Source of the DNA: an uncultured Alphaproteobacteria bacterium
GTDB lineage: Bacteria; Pseudomonadota; Alphaproteobacteria; Rhodospirillales; Rhodospirillaceae
Direction: 5' to 3'
NCBI GenBank assembly: GCA_900079695.1
Contig: LT599022.1
Span: forward strand, 3,106,530 to 3,170,529
Length of the DNA stretch: 64,000 nt
Shown here in pieces: positions 1 to 8,189 of this stretch (positions within the stretch are counted from its first letter, which is position 1; every line of letters begins with the position of its first letter). Below the pieces are notes generated by a model. It ran no database searches. It was given only the letters and a program-made list of their open reading frames with translations, and was not told where the DNA came from. A program made the translations under genes and the position numbers.

Positions 1-74
1 TCAGGTGGAAGCTTCCGGCGGCGCTCGTCGCACTCGCCTTCTTCGCCCTCGGCGGCGTCGTCTTCTCCGCCTGA
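1..74 (+). CDS. C-terminal tail of a membrane protein (partial)
   Basis: An open frame enters from the left edge (frame of base 3) and stops at a TGA ending at 74. The visible 23 residues begin RWKLPAAL and then run almost entirely hydrophobic (VALAFFALGGVVF), so the protein ends in a membrane-spanning helix. The real gene lies outside the window, so neither family nor function can be given. It also shows that the long 5' extension of the next frame is not coding. Confidence 0.5.
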   Translation, partial: RWKLPAALVALAFFALGGVVFSA

Positions 75-139
75 AGTCCTTGACACCGCAGGGCGCGGCG
101 GCTTTCCTCAAGCGCGAAGTCTTCGCAATGGGAGCCGCC

Positions 140-745
140 ATGTCCTGCGTCGTCGCCGAAACCCCGAGCCTCAGCGCCTATCTCGAAACCTGCGCCGACC
201 GCATGCGCGCGGCCGCGACCTTCGACCTCGACGCCGCGTTCAACCGCGCCGTCGAGGCGATCTCCGCCGCGTTGATCGGCGGACGGCCGTTGCTGGTGTG
301 CGGCAACGGCGGCTCGATGGCCGACGCCCAGCACATCGCCGGGGAACTCGTCGCCCGCTTCCTGCTCAACCGCAAGGGCCTGCCGGTGATCGCGCTCGGG
401 TCCAACCCCGCCACCCTCACCGCCTGGGCCAACGACGTCGACTATCCCTCGCTGTTCGCCCGCGAGGTCGAGGCGTTCGGCGGCGCGGGCGGGGTTTTGC
501 TCGGCATCTCCACCTCCGGCAATTCCGCCAACGTGCTCGCCGCGTTCGCCAGGGCCAGGGCCCTCGGCATGACCACCGTCGCGCTGACCGGCGGCGCGGG
601 CGGCAAGATGGCCGAACCCGGCGCGGTCGACGTTTGCCTCTGCCCCGCCGCGCCGAACACCCCGTCGATCCAGGAAATCCATACCCCGATCTACCACCTG
701 CTTTGCCAACTGGTGGAAGCCCGCTGCGCCGCCGCGCTGGGGTGA
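140..745 (+). CDS. gmhA: Sedoheptulose-7-phosphate isomerase (GmhA-type SIS protein)
   Basis: This protein should convert sedoheptulose 7-phosphate to D-glycero-D-manno-heptose 7-phosphate, the first step of ADP-heptose synthesis for the lipopolysaccharide core, in the cytoplasm. The product is 201 aa, close to the usual ~190-200 aa. It shows the SIS-fold signature GNGGSMADAQHIAGEL near residues 54-70, the phosphate-binding LGISTSGNS segment, and a C-terminal QEIHTPIYH stretch that carries the Glu/His metal ligands of GmhA. ATG at 140 was chosen because GGGAG sits 5 nt before it; ATG at 128 is also in frame. The upstream part of the frame overlaps the end of another gene. No other heptose gene is visible nearby. 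Confidence 0.85.
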   Translation: MSCVVAETPSLSAYLETCADRMRAAATFDLDAAFNRAVEAISAALIGGRPLLVCGNGGSMADAQHIAGELVARFLLNRKGLPVIALGSNPATLTAWANDVDYPSLFAREVEAFGGAGGVLLGISTSGNSANVLAAFARARALGMTTVALTGGAGGKMAEPGAVDVCLCPAAPNTPSIQEIHTPIYHLLCQLVEARCAAALG

Positions 746-890
746 AGATGACGGGGTGAAAGGGAAAGTTCGCGGAGGGACTCGGTCTGCCTGCACCTTC
801 CGGACGTTTCCGGTTTTTTGTGCGGAGCGCCATCCAACCGTCACGCGGGCGTGACGTGTCGAATCCCGCTTCACGGAAAGGTCAGTGAAT

Positions 891-943
891 CGGGTCGAGG
901 GGGCCGAGCCCCCTCGCGGGTCCGGGCGGCGCCCGGCATGGTT
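891..943. repeat. Dispersed double-hairpin repeat, copy 1
   Basis: Two adjacent hairpins lie just after the stop of the minus-strand lyase gene. The first is GAGGGGGC/GCCCCCTC at 897-915, and the second is CCGGGC/GCCCGG at 922-936. The linker between them is CGCGGGTCC. The same arrangement with the same linker occurs at 20377-20424, with matched changes in both arms of the second stem. Neither copy has a clear U-tract, so this looks like a structured intergenic repeat more than a standard terminator. Confidence 0.55.
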
Positions 944-2452
944 TTACTTCAGCAGCTTCGCGAAATCCGCATCCAGCCGGGCGAGCGACGCGGCGATATG
1001 GTCGCGGCGGGCTTTGATCCAGGCGTCCTGGGCGTCGAGCTTGGCGTCGGCCTCCTTCAGCATGCGGTCGAGTTCGGCGGGCTGCGGGCCGCCGACGGTG
1101 GCGCGGTTGCGGACGATCGCCCTGGGGTCGAGGGTGGCGCGGAACTCGGCCTCGGAGATCGGCAGCTCGGGGGCGGCGGCGGGGTAGTCCCTGACCGCTT
1201 CGGCGTAGATCCGCCGCGCCTCGGCGTAGGGGAAGTCGAGGGGCTTGATGTCGTGGGCCCTGGCGTAGCCGACCACCTCGGAGGCGAAGTGGTGGCCGAC
1301 GCGGAACGGCAGCTTGTACTTGCGCATCAGCAGGTCGGCGAGCTCCTGCGAGGCGGTCCAGTCGCCGTTGAGTTCCTCGAGGGCGCGCGCGGGGTCGATC
1401 ACCAGGGAATTGAGGATCTTCTCCCAGCCCTTGAGGAAGACGAGCGCGCTCTCGATCACCGCGGCGTTGTCGGCGACCGACTTGGGGTCGACCATGCCGG
1501 GGGTGATGTTGTGCGCGCGGAGGCTCGGGCCGAGGCCGAGGTTGAGGGCGGTGGAGGCGTTGCGGCGGGTGTCGTTGAGGAGGCCGGGGTTGCGCTTTTG
1601 CGGCATCGCCGAGGAGACGTAGGTGGTGCCCTCGCCCTCCTTGAGGAGAATCCACGGGCGCGCCTGGGCGTATTGGGTGAGGGTGTCCTCGACGAAGTGC
1701 CCGGCCCGCAGGGCGATGCTGACGACGATCTGTCCGACCTCGACCGGTTCGTCCATCGACGAGATCTGCGAGGCGTCGTAGGCGTTGTCGACGATCGCGG
1801 CGAAGCCGAGGTAGTCGGCCATGCGTTTGCGGTCGAGGGGCCAACTGGTGCCGTTCAGCACCGTGGTGCCCATCGCGCAGCGGTCGATCCGGGCATAGGC
1901 CTCGCGCAGGCGCTGGGCGTCGCGCTCCAGACCGGCGAACTGCCCGAGCAACTGGTGGGCGTAGGCGTTCGGCTGGGCGGCGACGCCGTTGGTGTAGTTG
2001 GGCACGATGGTGTCGCGGTTGCGCTCGGCGAGGCGGACGAGCGCGCGCGAGGTGGCGTTGAGCTGCGCCGCGAGGGTGAGGAGGTTGTCGCGCAGGATCG
2101 CGGCGCTGTAGGTGGCGTGCATGTCCTGGCTGGAGCGCCCGGCGTGCAGCAGCGTCACCTCCGGCCCGGCGGCCGCGATCAGCAGCGGCTCGAAGCGGAT
2201 GACGATCCGCGGCCGTTCGCCGCCCGGCGCGTCGCCGTCCGCCAGCACCTTGGCGATGCCCGCCGCGAGCTTCGGCGCGAGCGCCTTGTCCAGCAGGCCG
2301 TCGTCGGTGTTGATCACCGCGGTCGCCTTGTTGATTTCGCCGAGCCAGAAGAATTCGTCGCGCTTCAACGGTTTGTCCTGTGCGGTTGCGGGGGCGGCGA
2401 GGGTGCAGACGAGCGCCGCCGCGGCGAGCGCGCGCATTCCGGAAGAGAGCAT
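944..2452 (-). CDS. Exported argininosuccinate lyase-like protein
   Basis: This is a fumarase/aspartase-superfamily protein of 502 aa. It carries the lyase signature SSAMPQKRNP (about residues 280-289), an HAGRSSQD segment near 103-110 that matches the ASL HTGRS region, and a TNGVAAQPNAYAHQ stretch. Unlike true ArgH it starts with a clear Sec signal peptide (RALAAAALVCTLAAPATAQ), so it should act in the periplasm. ATG at 2452 was chosen because GGAGA precedes it by about 7 nt and it places the signal peptide at the N-terminus; an in-frame start at 2497 would add a basic, unlikely extension. The true substrate is unknown: an amino-acid-fumarate adduct or a related C-N/C-O lyase substrate is only inference. 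The SUKH-like gene lies 41 nt upstream on the same strand. Confidence 0.75.
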   Translation of the reverse strand: MLSSGMRALAAAALVCTLAAPATAQDKPLKRDEFFWLGEINKATAVINTDDGLLDKALAPKLAAGIAKVLADGDAPGGERPRIVIRFEPLLIAAAGPEVTLLHAGRSSQDMHATYSAAILRDNLLTLAAQLNATSRALVRLAERNRDTIVPNYTNGVAAQPNAYAHQLLGQFAGLERDAQRLREAYARIDRCAMGTTVLNGTSWPLDRKRMADYLGFAAIVDNAYDASQISSMDEPVEVGQIVVSIALRAGHFVEDTLTQYAQARPWILLKEGEGTTYVSSAMPQKRNPGLLNDTRRNASTALNLGLGPSLRAHNITPGMVDPKSVADNAAVIESALVFLKGWEKILNSLVIDPARALEELNGDWTASQELADLLMRKYKLPFRVGHHFASEVVGYARAHDIKPLDFPYAEARRIYAEAVRDYPAAAPELPISEAEFRATLDPRAIVRNRATVGGPQPAELDRMLKEADAKLDAQDAWIKARRDHIAASLARLDADFAKLLK

Positions 2453-2493
2453 GATGGATCTCCGGCGTGGTTTCGGCAACGTCTTGCGCCCGC

Positions 2494-2931
2494 TCACTTG
2501 CGCTCGGCGACGATGTGGCGCAGCAATTCGGCGAAGGTGGGGAAGCGCGCCGCTTCCTCGAAGCCGCGGCGGTCGAGGATGAGGTAGGCGTCGGCGCAGT
2601 CGTCGAAGACGTAGAGGTCGTCCTCGGCGCGGCCGATCACCAGGCGGCTGCGCATTTCGTCGAACTTGGCGTGGTAGCTGTCGTTGATCTCGGCGAGCGC
2701 GGGCACCACCGAGTGGTCGCGGTCGAGGACGATGCGTTCGCTACCGAAGATCTCGATGCCGTTCCAGACGAAGCCGTTGGCTTCGGCGAGGAACTGCGCG
2801 AAATCGCCGGGGAGAGCGGGGGCGTCGAGGTCCTCGAGGGCCTCGGCGATGCGGGCGAGCGCGTCGGGCTCGGCGCGCGGCGCGACGAACGGCGCCCGAT
2901 CCTGCAGGCAGAGAAGGGTGCGCATAGGCAT
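2494..2931 (-). CDS. SMI1/KNR4 (SUKH)-like protein
   Basis: A 145-aa soluble acidic protein. The order of features (a short N-terminal helix, then DFAQFLAEANGFVWNGIEIFG, then a C-terminal helix RRGFEEAARFPTFAELLRHI) is that of small SMI1/KNR4 or YrhA-like proteins, where the L-x-x-x-NG pattern is typical. Members are often immunity proteins or general interaction modules, but no toxin gene is visible here. The start at 2931 (MPMRTLLC) drops a non-conserved upstream extension. It is co-oriented with the exported lyase 41 nt downstream and may share its transcript. The family assignment is from pattern only. Confidence 0.5.
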   Translation of the reverse strand: MPMRTLLCLQDRAPFVAPRAEPDALARIAEALEDLDAPALPGDFAQFLAEANGFVWNGIEIFGSERIVLDRDHSVVPALAEINDSYHAKFDEMRSRLVIGRAEDDLYVFDDCADAYLILDRRGFEEAARFPTFAELLRHIVAERK

Positions 2932-3074
2932 GTCGGCCTCCGCCGGGGATTGCACACCGGGAAAGTATACACCGGCCGCGGCCCGCCCGCGAGTCGCCCG
3001 AAGACTGCGAATTGGGGGATGATTTTTCCGCCGTGCCGCCCCATTATCCCAGGCGGCACAATCGCTTGAAAGGC

Positions 3075-3614
3075 ATGTCAGCAATGCTGAGACGTTTGCT
3101 CGGCCTGGGCGCGGGCGCGGTTGCCGCCCTCACCGCGGCGTGCGACGGCGCGCCGATGACGCAGCAGGTCTACGTCAACGATCGGGCGGTCGGCAACTAT
3201 CTCCAGTATTCGTCCTCGCCGGGGCCGTTGCTGGTGGTGGTTCACGGCAATCCGTTCGTCACCTCGAAGCCGTTCCTCGACGGCGTCGTTTCCAAGGAAT
3301 TGGAAGCGAGCATCACCCGCGTCGGCAATGCCCACCTCACCACCGATCCGGAACTGGCGGCGAAGCCAGAGTTCCGCGTGATCATGGTGCTCGGCGCGCA
3401 CAAGGCGGTGGACGGCGACGCCCTCTGCGCCGGAGAGACGCCGCGCCTCGATCCGGAGACCGATCCCCTCAGGATGGTGACGGTGTTCTGCCGCAAGACC
3501 GAAATGATCTCGCTGGTGCGCGGGTCGATCGGGGCGCAATCCTCGCCGGAGGACAAGCGCTTCCGCGACTGGGTCCGGCAGATCGGCAGGGATCTGTTCG
3601 TCCCGGGGTCCTAG
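3075..3614 (+). CDS. Putative lipoprotein of unknown function
   Basis: A 179-aa protein with an N-terminal signal MLRRLLGLGAGAVAALTAAC, whose Cys is a plausible lipidation site although Thr at -3 is not ideal. The mature part is alpha/beta and contains GPLLVVVHGNPF, VIMVLGAHKAVDGDALCAG and VTVFCRKTEMISLVRGSIG. I do not recognise a catalytic motif. ATG at 3075 has GAAAGG a few nt upstream; ATG at 3084 is an alternative. It is divergent from the SUKH-like gene and is followed by a large structured intergenic element. Confidence 0.6.
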   Translation: MSAMLRRLLGLGAGAVAALTAACDGAPMTQQVYVNDRAVGNYLQYSSSPGPLLVVVHGNPFVTSKPFLDGVVSKELEASITRVGNAHLTTDPELAAKPEFRVIMVLGAHKAVDGDALCAGETPRLDPETDPLRMVTVFCRKTEMISLVRGSIGAQSSPEDKRFRDWVRQIGRDLFVPGS

Positions 3615-3672
3615 AGCTCTGGCTGATCGCCCCGGACGACTGATCCGGGACGAACCGGCTCGGCCAGAGCTC
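3614..3672. other. Long branched stem-loop between genes
   Basis: A perfect 10-bp outer stem GAGCTCTGGC (3614-3623) / GCCAGAGCTC (3663-3672) encloses an inner 6-bp stem CCCGGA (3631-3636) / TCCGGG (3644-3649). It begins at the stop codon of the lipoprotein gene. There is no U-tract, so a simple intrinsic terminator is doubtful. It could be a processed 3' end or a mobile palindromic element. Confidence 0.45.
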
Positions 3673-3754
3673 GTAAGTCGACCCCCTTCCCGCGCCTTGA
3701 CGCGCCGCGCAACCCCGGTTCATCCTGACCGCGGATAACCGCCCGAGTGTGTTC

Positions 3755-4501
3755 ATGACCCAAGCTCCGAAGATCAAATCCCTCGGCGACGCCGCGCTCG
3801 CGGTCGAGTTCGGCGACGCCGTCGATCCCGAGATCAACGCGCGGGTGATGGCGCTCTACGCCGCGCTGGAAGCCGCCCGCGCCCAGGGCGCGCTGCCCGG
3901 CGTGCGCGAGACCGTGCCGACCTTCCGCAGTCTCGCCGTCCACTACGATCCGCTGCGGATCTCGCGCAACGAGGTGGAGGCCGCGCTCGCGCCCTACGTC
4001 GCCGCCGCCGAGCCCGAGGCGCGGGTCGGCCGCACCTGGGTGCTGCCGTCGTGCTACGAGGGCGCGCACGCGCCCGACCTCGCCGAGGTCGCCGAACGCA
4101 TCGGCCGCTCCGCCGCCGACGTGGTGGCGCTTCACAGCGGCGCGACCTATCCGGTCTACATCCTCGGGTTCGTGCCGGGGTTCGCCTATCTCGGCGGCGT
4201 GCCGGAGGCGCTGCGGCTGCCGCGTCGCGCCAGCCCCCGCACCGCGGTGCCCGCCGGATCGGTGGCGATCGCGGGCGAGATGACCGGCGTCTATCCCCTC
4301 GAAAGCCCCGGCGGCTGGCATCTGCTGGGTCGCTGCCCGGTGCCGATGTTCGATGCGGCGCGCGATCCGGCGGTGTTCCTCAGCCCCGGAGACCGGGTGC
4401 GGTTCCGGCCGATTTCCGCGGCGCGCTACGACGAGATCAAGGCCGAGGCCGCCGCCGGGCGCTTCGACGTCGCCACCCTGCTCGCCGAGGAGGCCCGTTG
4501 A
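3755..4501 (+). CDS. pxpB: 5-oxoprolinase subunit B (KipI family)
   Basis: This is one of three subunits of the bacterial ATP-dependent 5-oxoprolinase PxpABC, which opens pyroglutamate to glutamate. The 248-aa product has the family pattern: LGDAALAVEFG at the N-terminus, ILGFVPGFAYLGG near residue 138, and SPGGWHLLGR near 188. ATG at 3755 was preferred; an in-frame GTG lies two codons upstream. The stop overlaps the next start in TGATG, so translation of pxpB and pxpC is probably coupled. The gene order pxpB-pxpC-pxpA is the usual one. Confidence 0.88.
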   Translation: MTQAPKIKSLGDAALAVEFGDAVDPEINARVMALYAALEAARAQGALPGVRETVPTFRSLAVHYDPLRISRNEVEAALAPYVAAAEPEARVGRTWVLPSCYEGAHAPDLAEVAERIGRSAADVVALHSGATYPVYILGFVPGFAYLGGVPEALRLPRRASPRTAVPAGSVAIAGEMTGVYPLESPGGWHLLGRCPVPMFDAARDPAVFLSPGDRVRFRPISAARYDEIKAEAAAGRFDVATLLAEEAR

Positions 4502-5466
4502 TGCCCGCCCTTCGCATCCATCGCCCCGGCCCGCTCTCGACGATTCAGGATCGCGGCCGCTTCGGCCTCCAGGCGCTCGGTATTCCCACCGCCGGGGCCG
4601 CCGACGCCTTCTCCTTCCGCCTCGGCAACCGGCTGCTCGGCAATCCGGACGGCGCGGCGGCGATCGAGTACTGGGTGCTCGGTCCCGAGATCGAGGCGGT
4701 CGACGCGCCGGTGCGCGTCGCCCTGGTTTCGGGCGGCGGCACCCTCACCCGTGCCGCCGACGGCAGCCGCTGGACGATGCCCGCGTGGCGCACCGTCACC
4801 CTGCTGCCGGGCGACCGCATCGCCCTCGGCCCGACCCAGGGCGGCGCGGTGGGCTACGCCTGCGTCGCGGGCGGCGTCGACGTGCCCGAGGCGATGGGCA
4901 GCCGCTCCACCTACGTGCGTGCCGCCCTCGGCGGCTTCGAGGGACGGCCGCTCAAGACCGGCGACGTGGTGCCGGTCGGCGTCGCGGTCGATCCGGCGGC
5001 GGGCAACCGCGCGCTGGTGACGCCGCCGTCCGACGGCGAGGGGCCGTTCCGCGTCCTCCTCGGGCCGCAGGACGACCACTTCTCGGAGGAGGCGGTGGCG
5101 CGCTTCTTCTCTCAGCCGTTCGCGATCTCGCCGCAGTCGGACCGCATGGGCAAGCGCCTCACCGGCGAGCCGCTGACGTTCGCCGAGGGCAGGAGCGCCG
5201 ACATCACCTCCGACGCGATGGTCGCGGGGGCGATCCAGGTGCCGGGCTCCGGCGAGCCGATCGTGATGCTGGCCGACCGCGCCACCGTCGGCGGCTATGC
5301 CAAGATCGGCGCGGTGATCGGCGCCGACGTCTCGCGCTTCGCCCGCCTCAAGCCCGGGCAGGAGGTGCGTTTCGTCCGGGTTTCGGTGGCCGAGGCGGAG
5401 GCCGCCGCCCGCGCCTTCGAGGATACCTTGCGCGACATCGCCAACGCCGCGGTCGCGGTGGAATGA
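4501..5466 (+). CDS. pxpC: 5-oxoprolinase subunit C (KipA / biotin-dependent carboxyltransferase family)
   Basis: A 321-aa protein of the KipA/AHS2 family. Markers are the N-terminal STIQDRGRFGLQALGIPTAG followed by ADAFSFRLGNRLLGNP, the central VSGGGTL, and a C-terminal GYAKIGAVIGADVSRFARL. In PxpABC this subunit works with PxpB on phosphorylated 5-oxoproline. The start ATG shares one base with the pxpB stop. It is followed after 13 nt by pxpA, whose GAAGGAG-like ribosome site lies in the gap, so the three genes form one operon. Confidence 0.88.
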   Translation: MPALRIHRPGPLSTIQDRGRFGLQALGIPTAGAADAFSFRLGNRLLGNPDGAAAIEYWVLGPEIEAVDAPVRVALVSGGGTLTRAADGSRWTMPAWRTVTLLPGDRIALGPTQGGAVGYACVAGGVDVPEAMGSRSTYVRAALGGFEGRPLKTGDVVPVGVAVDPAAGNRALVTPPSDGEGPFRVLLGPQDDHFSEEAVARFFSQPFAISPQSDRMGKRLTGEPLTFAEGRSADITSDAMVAGAIQVPGSGEPIVMLADRATVGGYAKIGAVIGADVSRFARLKPGQEVRFVRVSVAEAEAAARAFEDTLRDIANAAVAVE

Positions 5467-5479
5467 AGGAGTTCGGTTC

Positions 5480-6259
5480 ATGGCCCTAGAAATCAACCTC
5501 AACGCCGACATGGGCGAAAGCTTCGGCGCCTACGTCATCGGCAACGATCCGGCGATGCTCGAAGTCGTTGCCTCCGCCAACATCGCCTGCGGTTTCCACG
5601 CCGGCGATCCGCTGGTGATGCGCGAGACCGTCGGCCTCGCGTTCAAGAACCGCGTCTCGGTCGGCGCGCACCCGGGCTTCCCCGATCTTCAGGGATTCGG
5701 GCGGCGGAAGATGCAGATGTCGGCGAAGGAGGTGGAGGCGATCACCATCGTCCAGATCGGCGCGCTCCAGGCGGTCGCCGCCGCCGCGGGCGGTCGCGTC
5801 ACCCACGTCAAGCCGCACGGCGCGCTCAACAACATCGCCGCGGTTGACGACGACCTCGCCGCGGCGCTCGCCCGGGCGATCAAGGCGGTCGATCCGTCGC
5901 TGATCTTTCTCGCGCCCGCCTGCTCGGCGATGGCGCGCGCCTCGGCGGCGGCCGGGCTGAAGACCGCGATCGAGATCTTCGCCGATCGCGCCTATCAGCC
6001 CGACGGTCAGCTCGTCACCCGCGGCAAGCCCGGCGCGATGATCCACGATCCGCAGCAGGCCCTCGACCACGTGCTGCGGATGGTGCGCGAACAGGCGCTG
6101 TTCCCGCTTGCGGGCGGCCGCATCGACACCGCCGTCGATTCCGTCTGCGTCCACGGCGACGGCCCGGAGGCGGAGGCCACCGCGCGGCTGGTGCGCGAGG
6201 GGCTGACCCGCGAGGGCTACGCGGTGCTGCCGCTGCCCGAGATGGCGAAGTTCGCGTAA
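5480..6259 (+). CDS. pxpA: 5-oxoprolinase subunit A (LamB/YcsF family)
   Basis: A 259-aa protein with the LamB/YcsF signature: NADMGESFGAY at residues 6-16, SANIACGFHAGDP near 32-44, VGAHPGFPD near 60, and THVKPHGALNN near 109. It is the subunit proposed to act on 5-oxoproline together with PxpB and PxpC. An AAGGAG site precedes the ATG. The stop overlaps the ybaK start in TAATG, so the operon continues into a tRNA-editing gene. Pyroglutamate arises from glutathione turnover and from spontaneous glutamine cyclisation. Confidence 0.9.
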   Translation: MALEINLNADMGESFGAYVIGNDPAMLEVVASANIACGFHAGDPLVMRETVGLAFKNRVSVGAHPGFPDLQGFGRRKMQMSAKEVEAITIVQIGALQAVAAAAGGRVTHVKPHGALNNIAAVDDDLAAALARAIKAVDPSLIFLAPACSAMARASAAAGLKTAIEIFADRAYQPDGQLVTRGKPGAMIHDPQQALDHVLRMVREQALFPLAGGRIDTAVDSVCVHGDGPEAEATARLVREGLTREGYAVLPLPEMAKFA

Positions 6260-6735
6260 TGGCCAGAACCACCCCCGCCACCCAGGCGCTCGTCAAGGCG
6301 GGCGTCGCGTTCGAACTCGTCGCCTACGATTACGATCCGGGCGATCAGCGCGTCGGCCTCCAGGCCGCCGAGGCGATCGGCGAATCTCCGGCGCGGGTGT
6401 TCAAGACCCTGATGATGGAGGCGGACGGCAAGCCGGTCTGCGTCCTTATTCCTTCCGACCGCGAAGCCTCGCTGAAGAAGGTCGCCGCCCACTTCGGCGC
6501 CAAGCACGCGGCGATGATGACCCCCGCCGCCGCCGAACGCCTCACCGGCTACCACGTCGGCGGCATTTCCGCCCTCGGTCAGCGCCGCCGGGTGCCCACC
6601 GCCGTCGACGCCTCCGCCCTCGGGTTCGAGACCGTCTTCGTCAACGGCGGCCAGCGCGGTCTCCAGGCCAAACTCGCGCCCGCCGACCTTCTCCGCGCCC
6701 TCGACGCCCGCGCCGCCGACCTGCTGGGGAAGTAA
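6259..6735 (+). CDS. ybaK: Cys-tRNA(Pro)/Cys-tRNA(Cys) deacylase
   Basis: This trans-editing enzyme of the YbaK/ProX family hydrolyses Cys-tRNA(Pro) mischarged by prolyl-tRNA synthetase. The 158-aa length is typical. Diagnostic segments are ARVFKTLMM (with the conserved Lys near residue 50), VCVLIPSDREASLKKVA, and GYHVGGISALGQRRRVPT. The start overlaps the pxpA stop by one base, so the gene is in the pxp operon. The link to 5-oxoproline metabolism is not obvious and may reflect convenience. Confidence 0.9.
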   Translation: MARTTPATQALVKAGVAFELVAYDYDPGDQRVGLQAAEAIGESPARVFKTLMMEADGKPVCVLIPSDREASLKKVAAHFGAKHAAMMTPAAAERLTGYHVGGISALGQRRRVPTAVDASALGFETVFVNGGQRGLQAKLAPADLLRALDARAADLLGK

Positions 6736-6742
6736 CGCCGGA

Positions 6743-6759
6743 TCGGGGCGCTGCCCCGA
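6743..6759. terminator. Hairpin between convergent ybaK and mtgA
   Basis: A perfect 7-bp stem TCGGGGC / GCCCCGA with a 3-nt loop lies in the 30-nt gap between two converging genes. It has no U-tract on either strand, so a terminator role is inferred from position only. Confidence 0.4.
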
Positions 6760-6765
6760 ACCTCC

Positions 6766-7443
6766 CTACGGGTCTCCGCCGATGCAGGCGAGGAGGGCGG
6801 GACCGAGCTGGGTCATGCGGCGCTGGAGAGTGGCGGCGCGGCGGGCGATGTAGGCGGTGGGGCGGGCCGGGCTCCAGGCGCGCGGGTTGGGAAGCACCGC
6901 GGCGAGCAGGGCGGCCTCGCGCCGGGAGAGGTCGGCGGCGGGCTTCTTGAAATAGGCCCGGGCGGCGGCCTCCGCGCCGTAGAGGCCCGGTCCCCATTCG
7001 GCGATGTTGAGGTAGACCTCGGCGATCCGGGTCTTCGGCCAGAGCAGCTCCATCCACGCGGTGACGTAGGCTTCCGCCCCCTTGCGGACGAAGTCGCGGC
7101 CCGGCCAGAGGAACAGGTTTTTCGAAGTCTGCATCGAGATCGTCGAGGCGCCGCGGGTGCGGCGGTCGTCCTGCCAGTCGTCGAAGGCGTCCTGGAGGGA
7201 ACCGAGGTCGAAGCCGTGGTGGGTGCAGAAGAGATTGTCCTCGGCGGCGATCACCGCCGCGCGCAGGTGGGGCGAGATCTCGGCGAGCGGCGTCCAGGTC
7301 TTGCGGAGGGATTCGCCCTCGGCGAGGCGAATCAGCATCAACGGCGTGACCGGTGGCGGCAGCGCGCGGAAGGCCACCAGCCCGACCGGCGGCCCGAGCA
7401 GGGCGACGAGGGCGAGGCCGGTCAGAATGCGGCGTAGGGTCAT
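6766..7443 (-). CDS. mtgA: Monofunctional peptidoglycan glycosyltransferase
   Basis: This enzyme polymerises glycan strands from lipid II at the periplasmic face of the inner membrane. The 225-aa protein has one N-terminal membrane anchor ([19 protein letters not shown]) and then the GT51 motifs in order: [17 protein letters not shown] with the catalytic Glu, [20 protein letters not shown], and [20 protein letters not shown]. It has no transpeptidase domain, which separates it from class A PBPs. The start at 7443 has GGAGG 6 nt upstream; a longer frame from 7533 would run into the neighbouring DoxX gene. Confidence 0.92.
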   Translation of the reverse strand: MTLRRILTGLALVALLGPPVGLVAFRALPPPVTPLMLIRLAEGESLRKTWTPLAEISPHLRAAVIAAEDNLFCTHHGFDLGSLQDAFDDWQDDRRTRGASTISMQTSKNLFLWPGRDFVRKGAEAYVTAWMELLWPKTRIAEVYLNIAEWGPGLYGAEAAARAYFKKPAADLSRREAALLAAVLPNPRAWSPARPTAYIARRAATLQRRMTQLGPALLACIGGDP

Positions 7444-7516
7444 GCGTCCTCCGAGGCGCGGGATGTGCGCGTCGGAGGACAGGATAGGGGGCGCGGGCGC
7501 GGCGTGCCAGTCCGGA

Positions 7517-7987
7517 TCAGATTTCGCGGCCAATCGCGGCGTCGAGGGAATAGCGGCCGCCGCCCTTGACCACGTAGGTGCCGGCCAGGATCGCCCACAG
7601 CAGCGGGTATTCGTACCCGCCCGAGGTCCAGAAGAACCCGGCGGCGAGGTGAACCTGCAGCACCGCGACCGCGAGTAGACCGAACGCGAGCGTCGCGGCG
7701 ACGCGGGTGAACAGGCCGAGGGCGAGGGCGAGGCCGCCCGCGAATTCGATCAACCCGGCGACGAGGGCGAGGGCCGGAGGCAGGCCGAGCTTGGCGGCGA
7801 AGAACTGGCCGGTGGCGTCGAGGCCGTAGCCGCCGAACCATCCGAACAGCTTCTGCGCGCCGTGGGGCATGAGGAAGGCACCCGCGGCGACGCGCAGCGC
7901 AAGGTCGGCGACCGGGGTCAAGGCGGCATACAGCGGCGCGAGGGCGGGGATGACCGGCGCGGCGGCGGAGGTGTGGGAGGGGGACAA
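7517..7987 (-). CDS. DoxX family membrane protein
   Basis: A 156-aa integral membrane protein with four predicted helices. DoxX/SURF4-like features are [24 protein letters not shown], the central [18 protein letters not shown], and a final [21 protein letters not shown]. DoxX proteins are linked to quinone or thiol redox chemistry in several bacteria, but their biochemical role is not settled. It is co-oriented with mtgA, 74 nt upstream of it. Its upstream region (7988-8189) is shared with the divergent crotonase gene. Confidence 0.85.
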   Translation of the reverse strand: MSPSHTSAAAPVIPALAPLYAALTPVADLALRVAAGAFLMPHGAQKLFGWFGGYGLDATGQFFAAKLGLPPALALVAGLIEFAGGLALALGLFTRVAATLAFGLLAVAVLQVHLAAGFFWTSGGYEYPLLWAILAGTYVVKGGGRYSLDAAIGREI

Positions 7988-8189
7988 GGCGGCTCTCCTG
8001 TGTCGGGTTGGGGATTGACGCGACAGAGGATGGGGTGCCGCAAGCGAAACAACAATTCGCGAAAGTGGAACAGGATTGTTGCCGTTTTTGCGACGAACAT
8101 GCGACGGCGTGGGGGTGCGGCCGCAGCGCTTGCCTTCTCCGCGGCCGGGGGCGTATCAAAATGGTCGGGGATTTCAAAGGAGAGAGACG

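Noticed and set aside
818-2587. A 589-codon plus-strand frame over the exported lyase
   Set aside because: Low-complexity Gly/Val/Arg translation without a ribosome site; it is the antisense of a clear gene.
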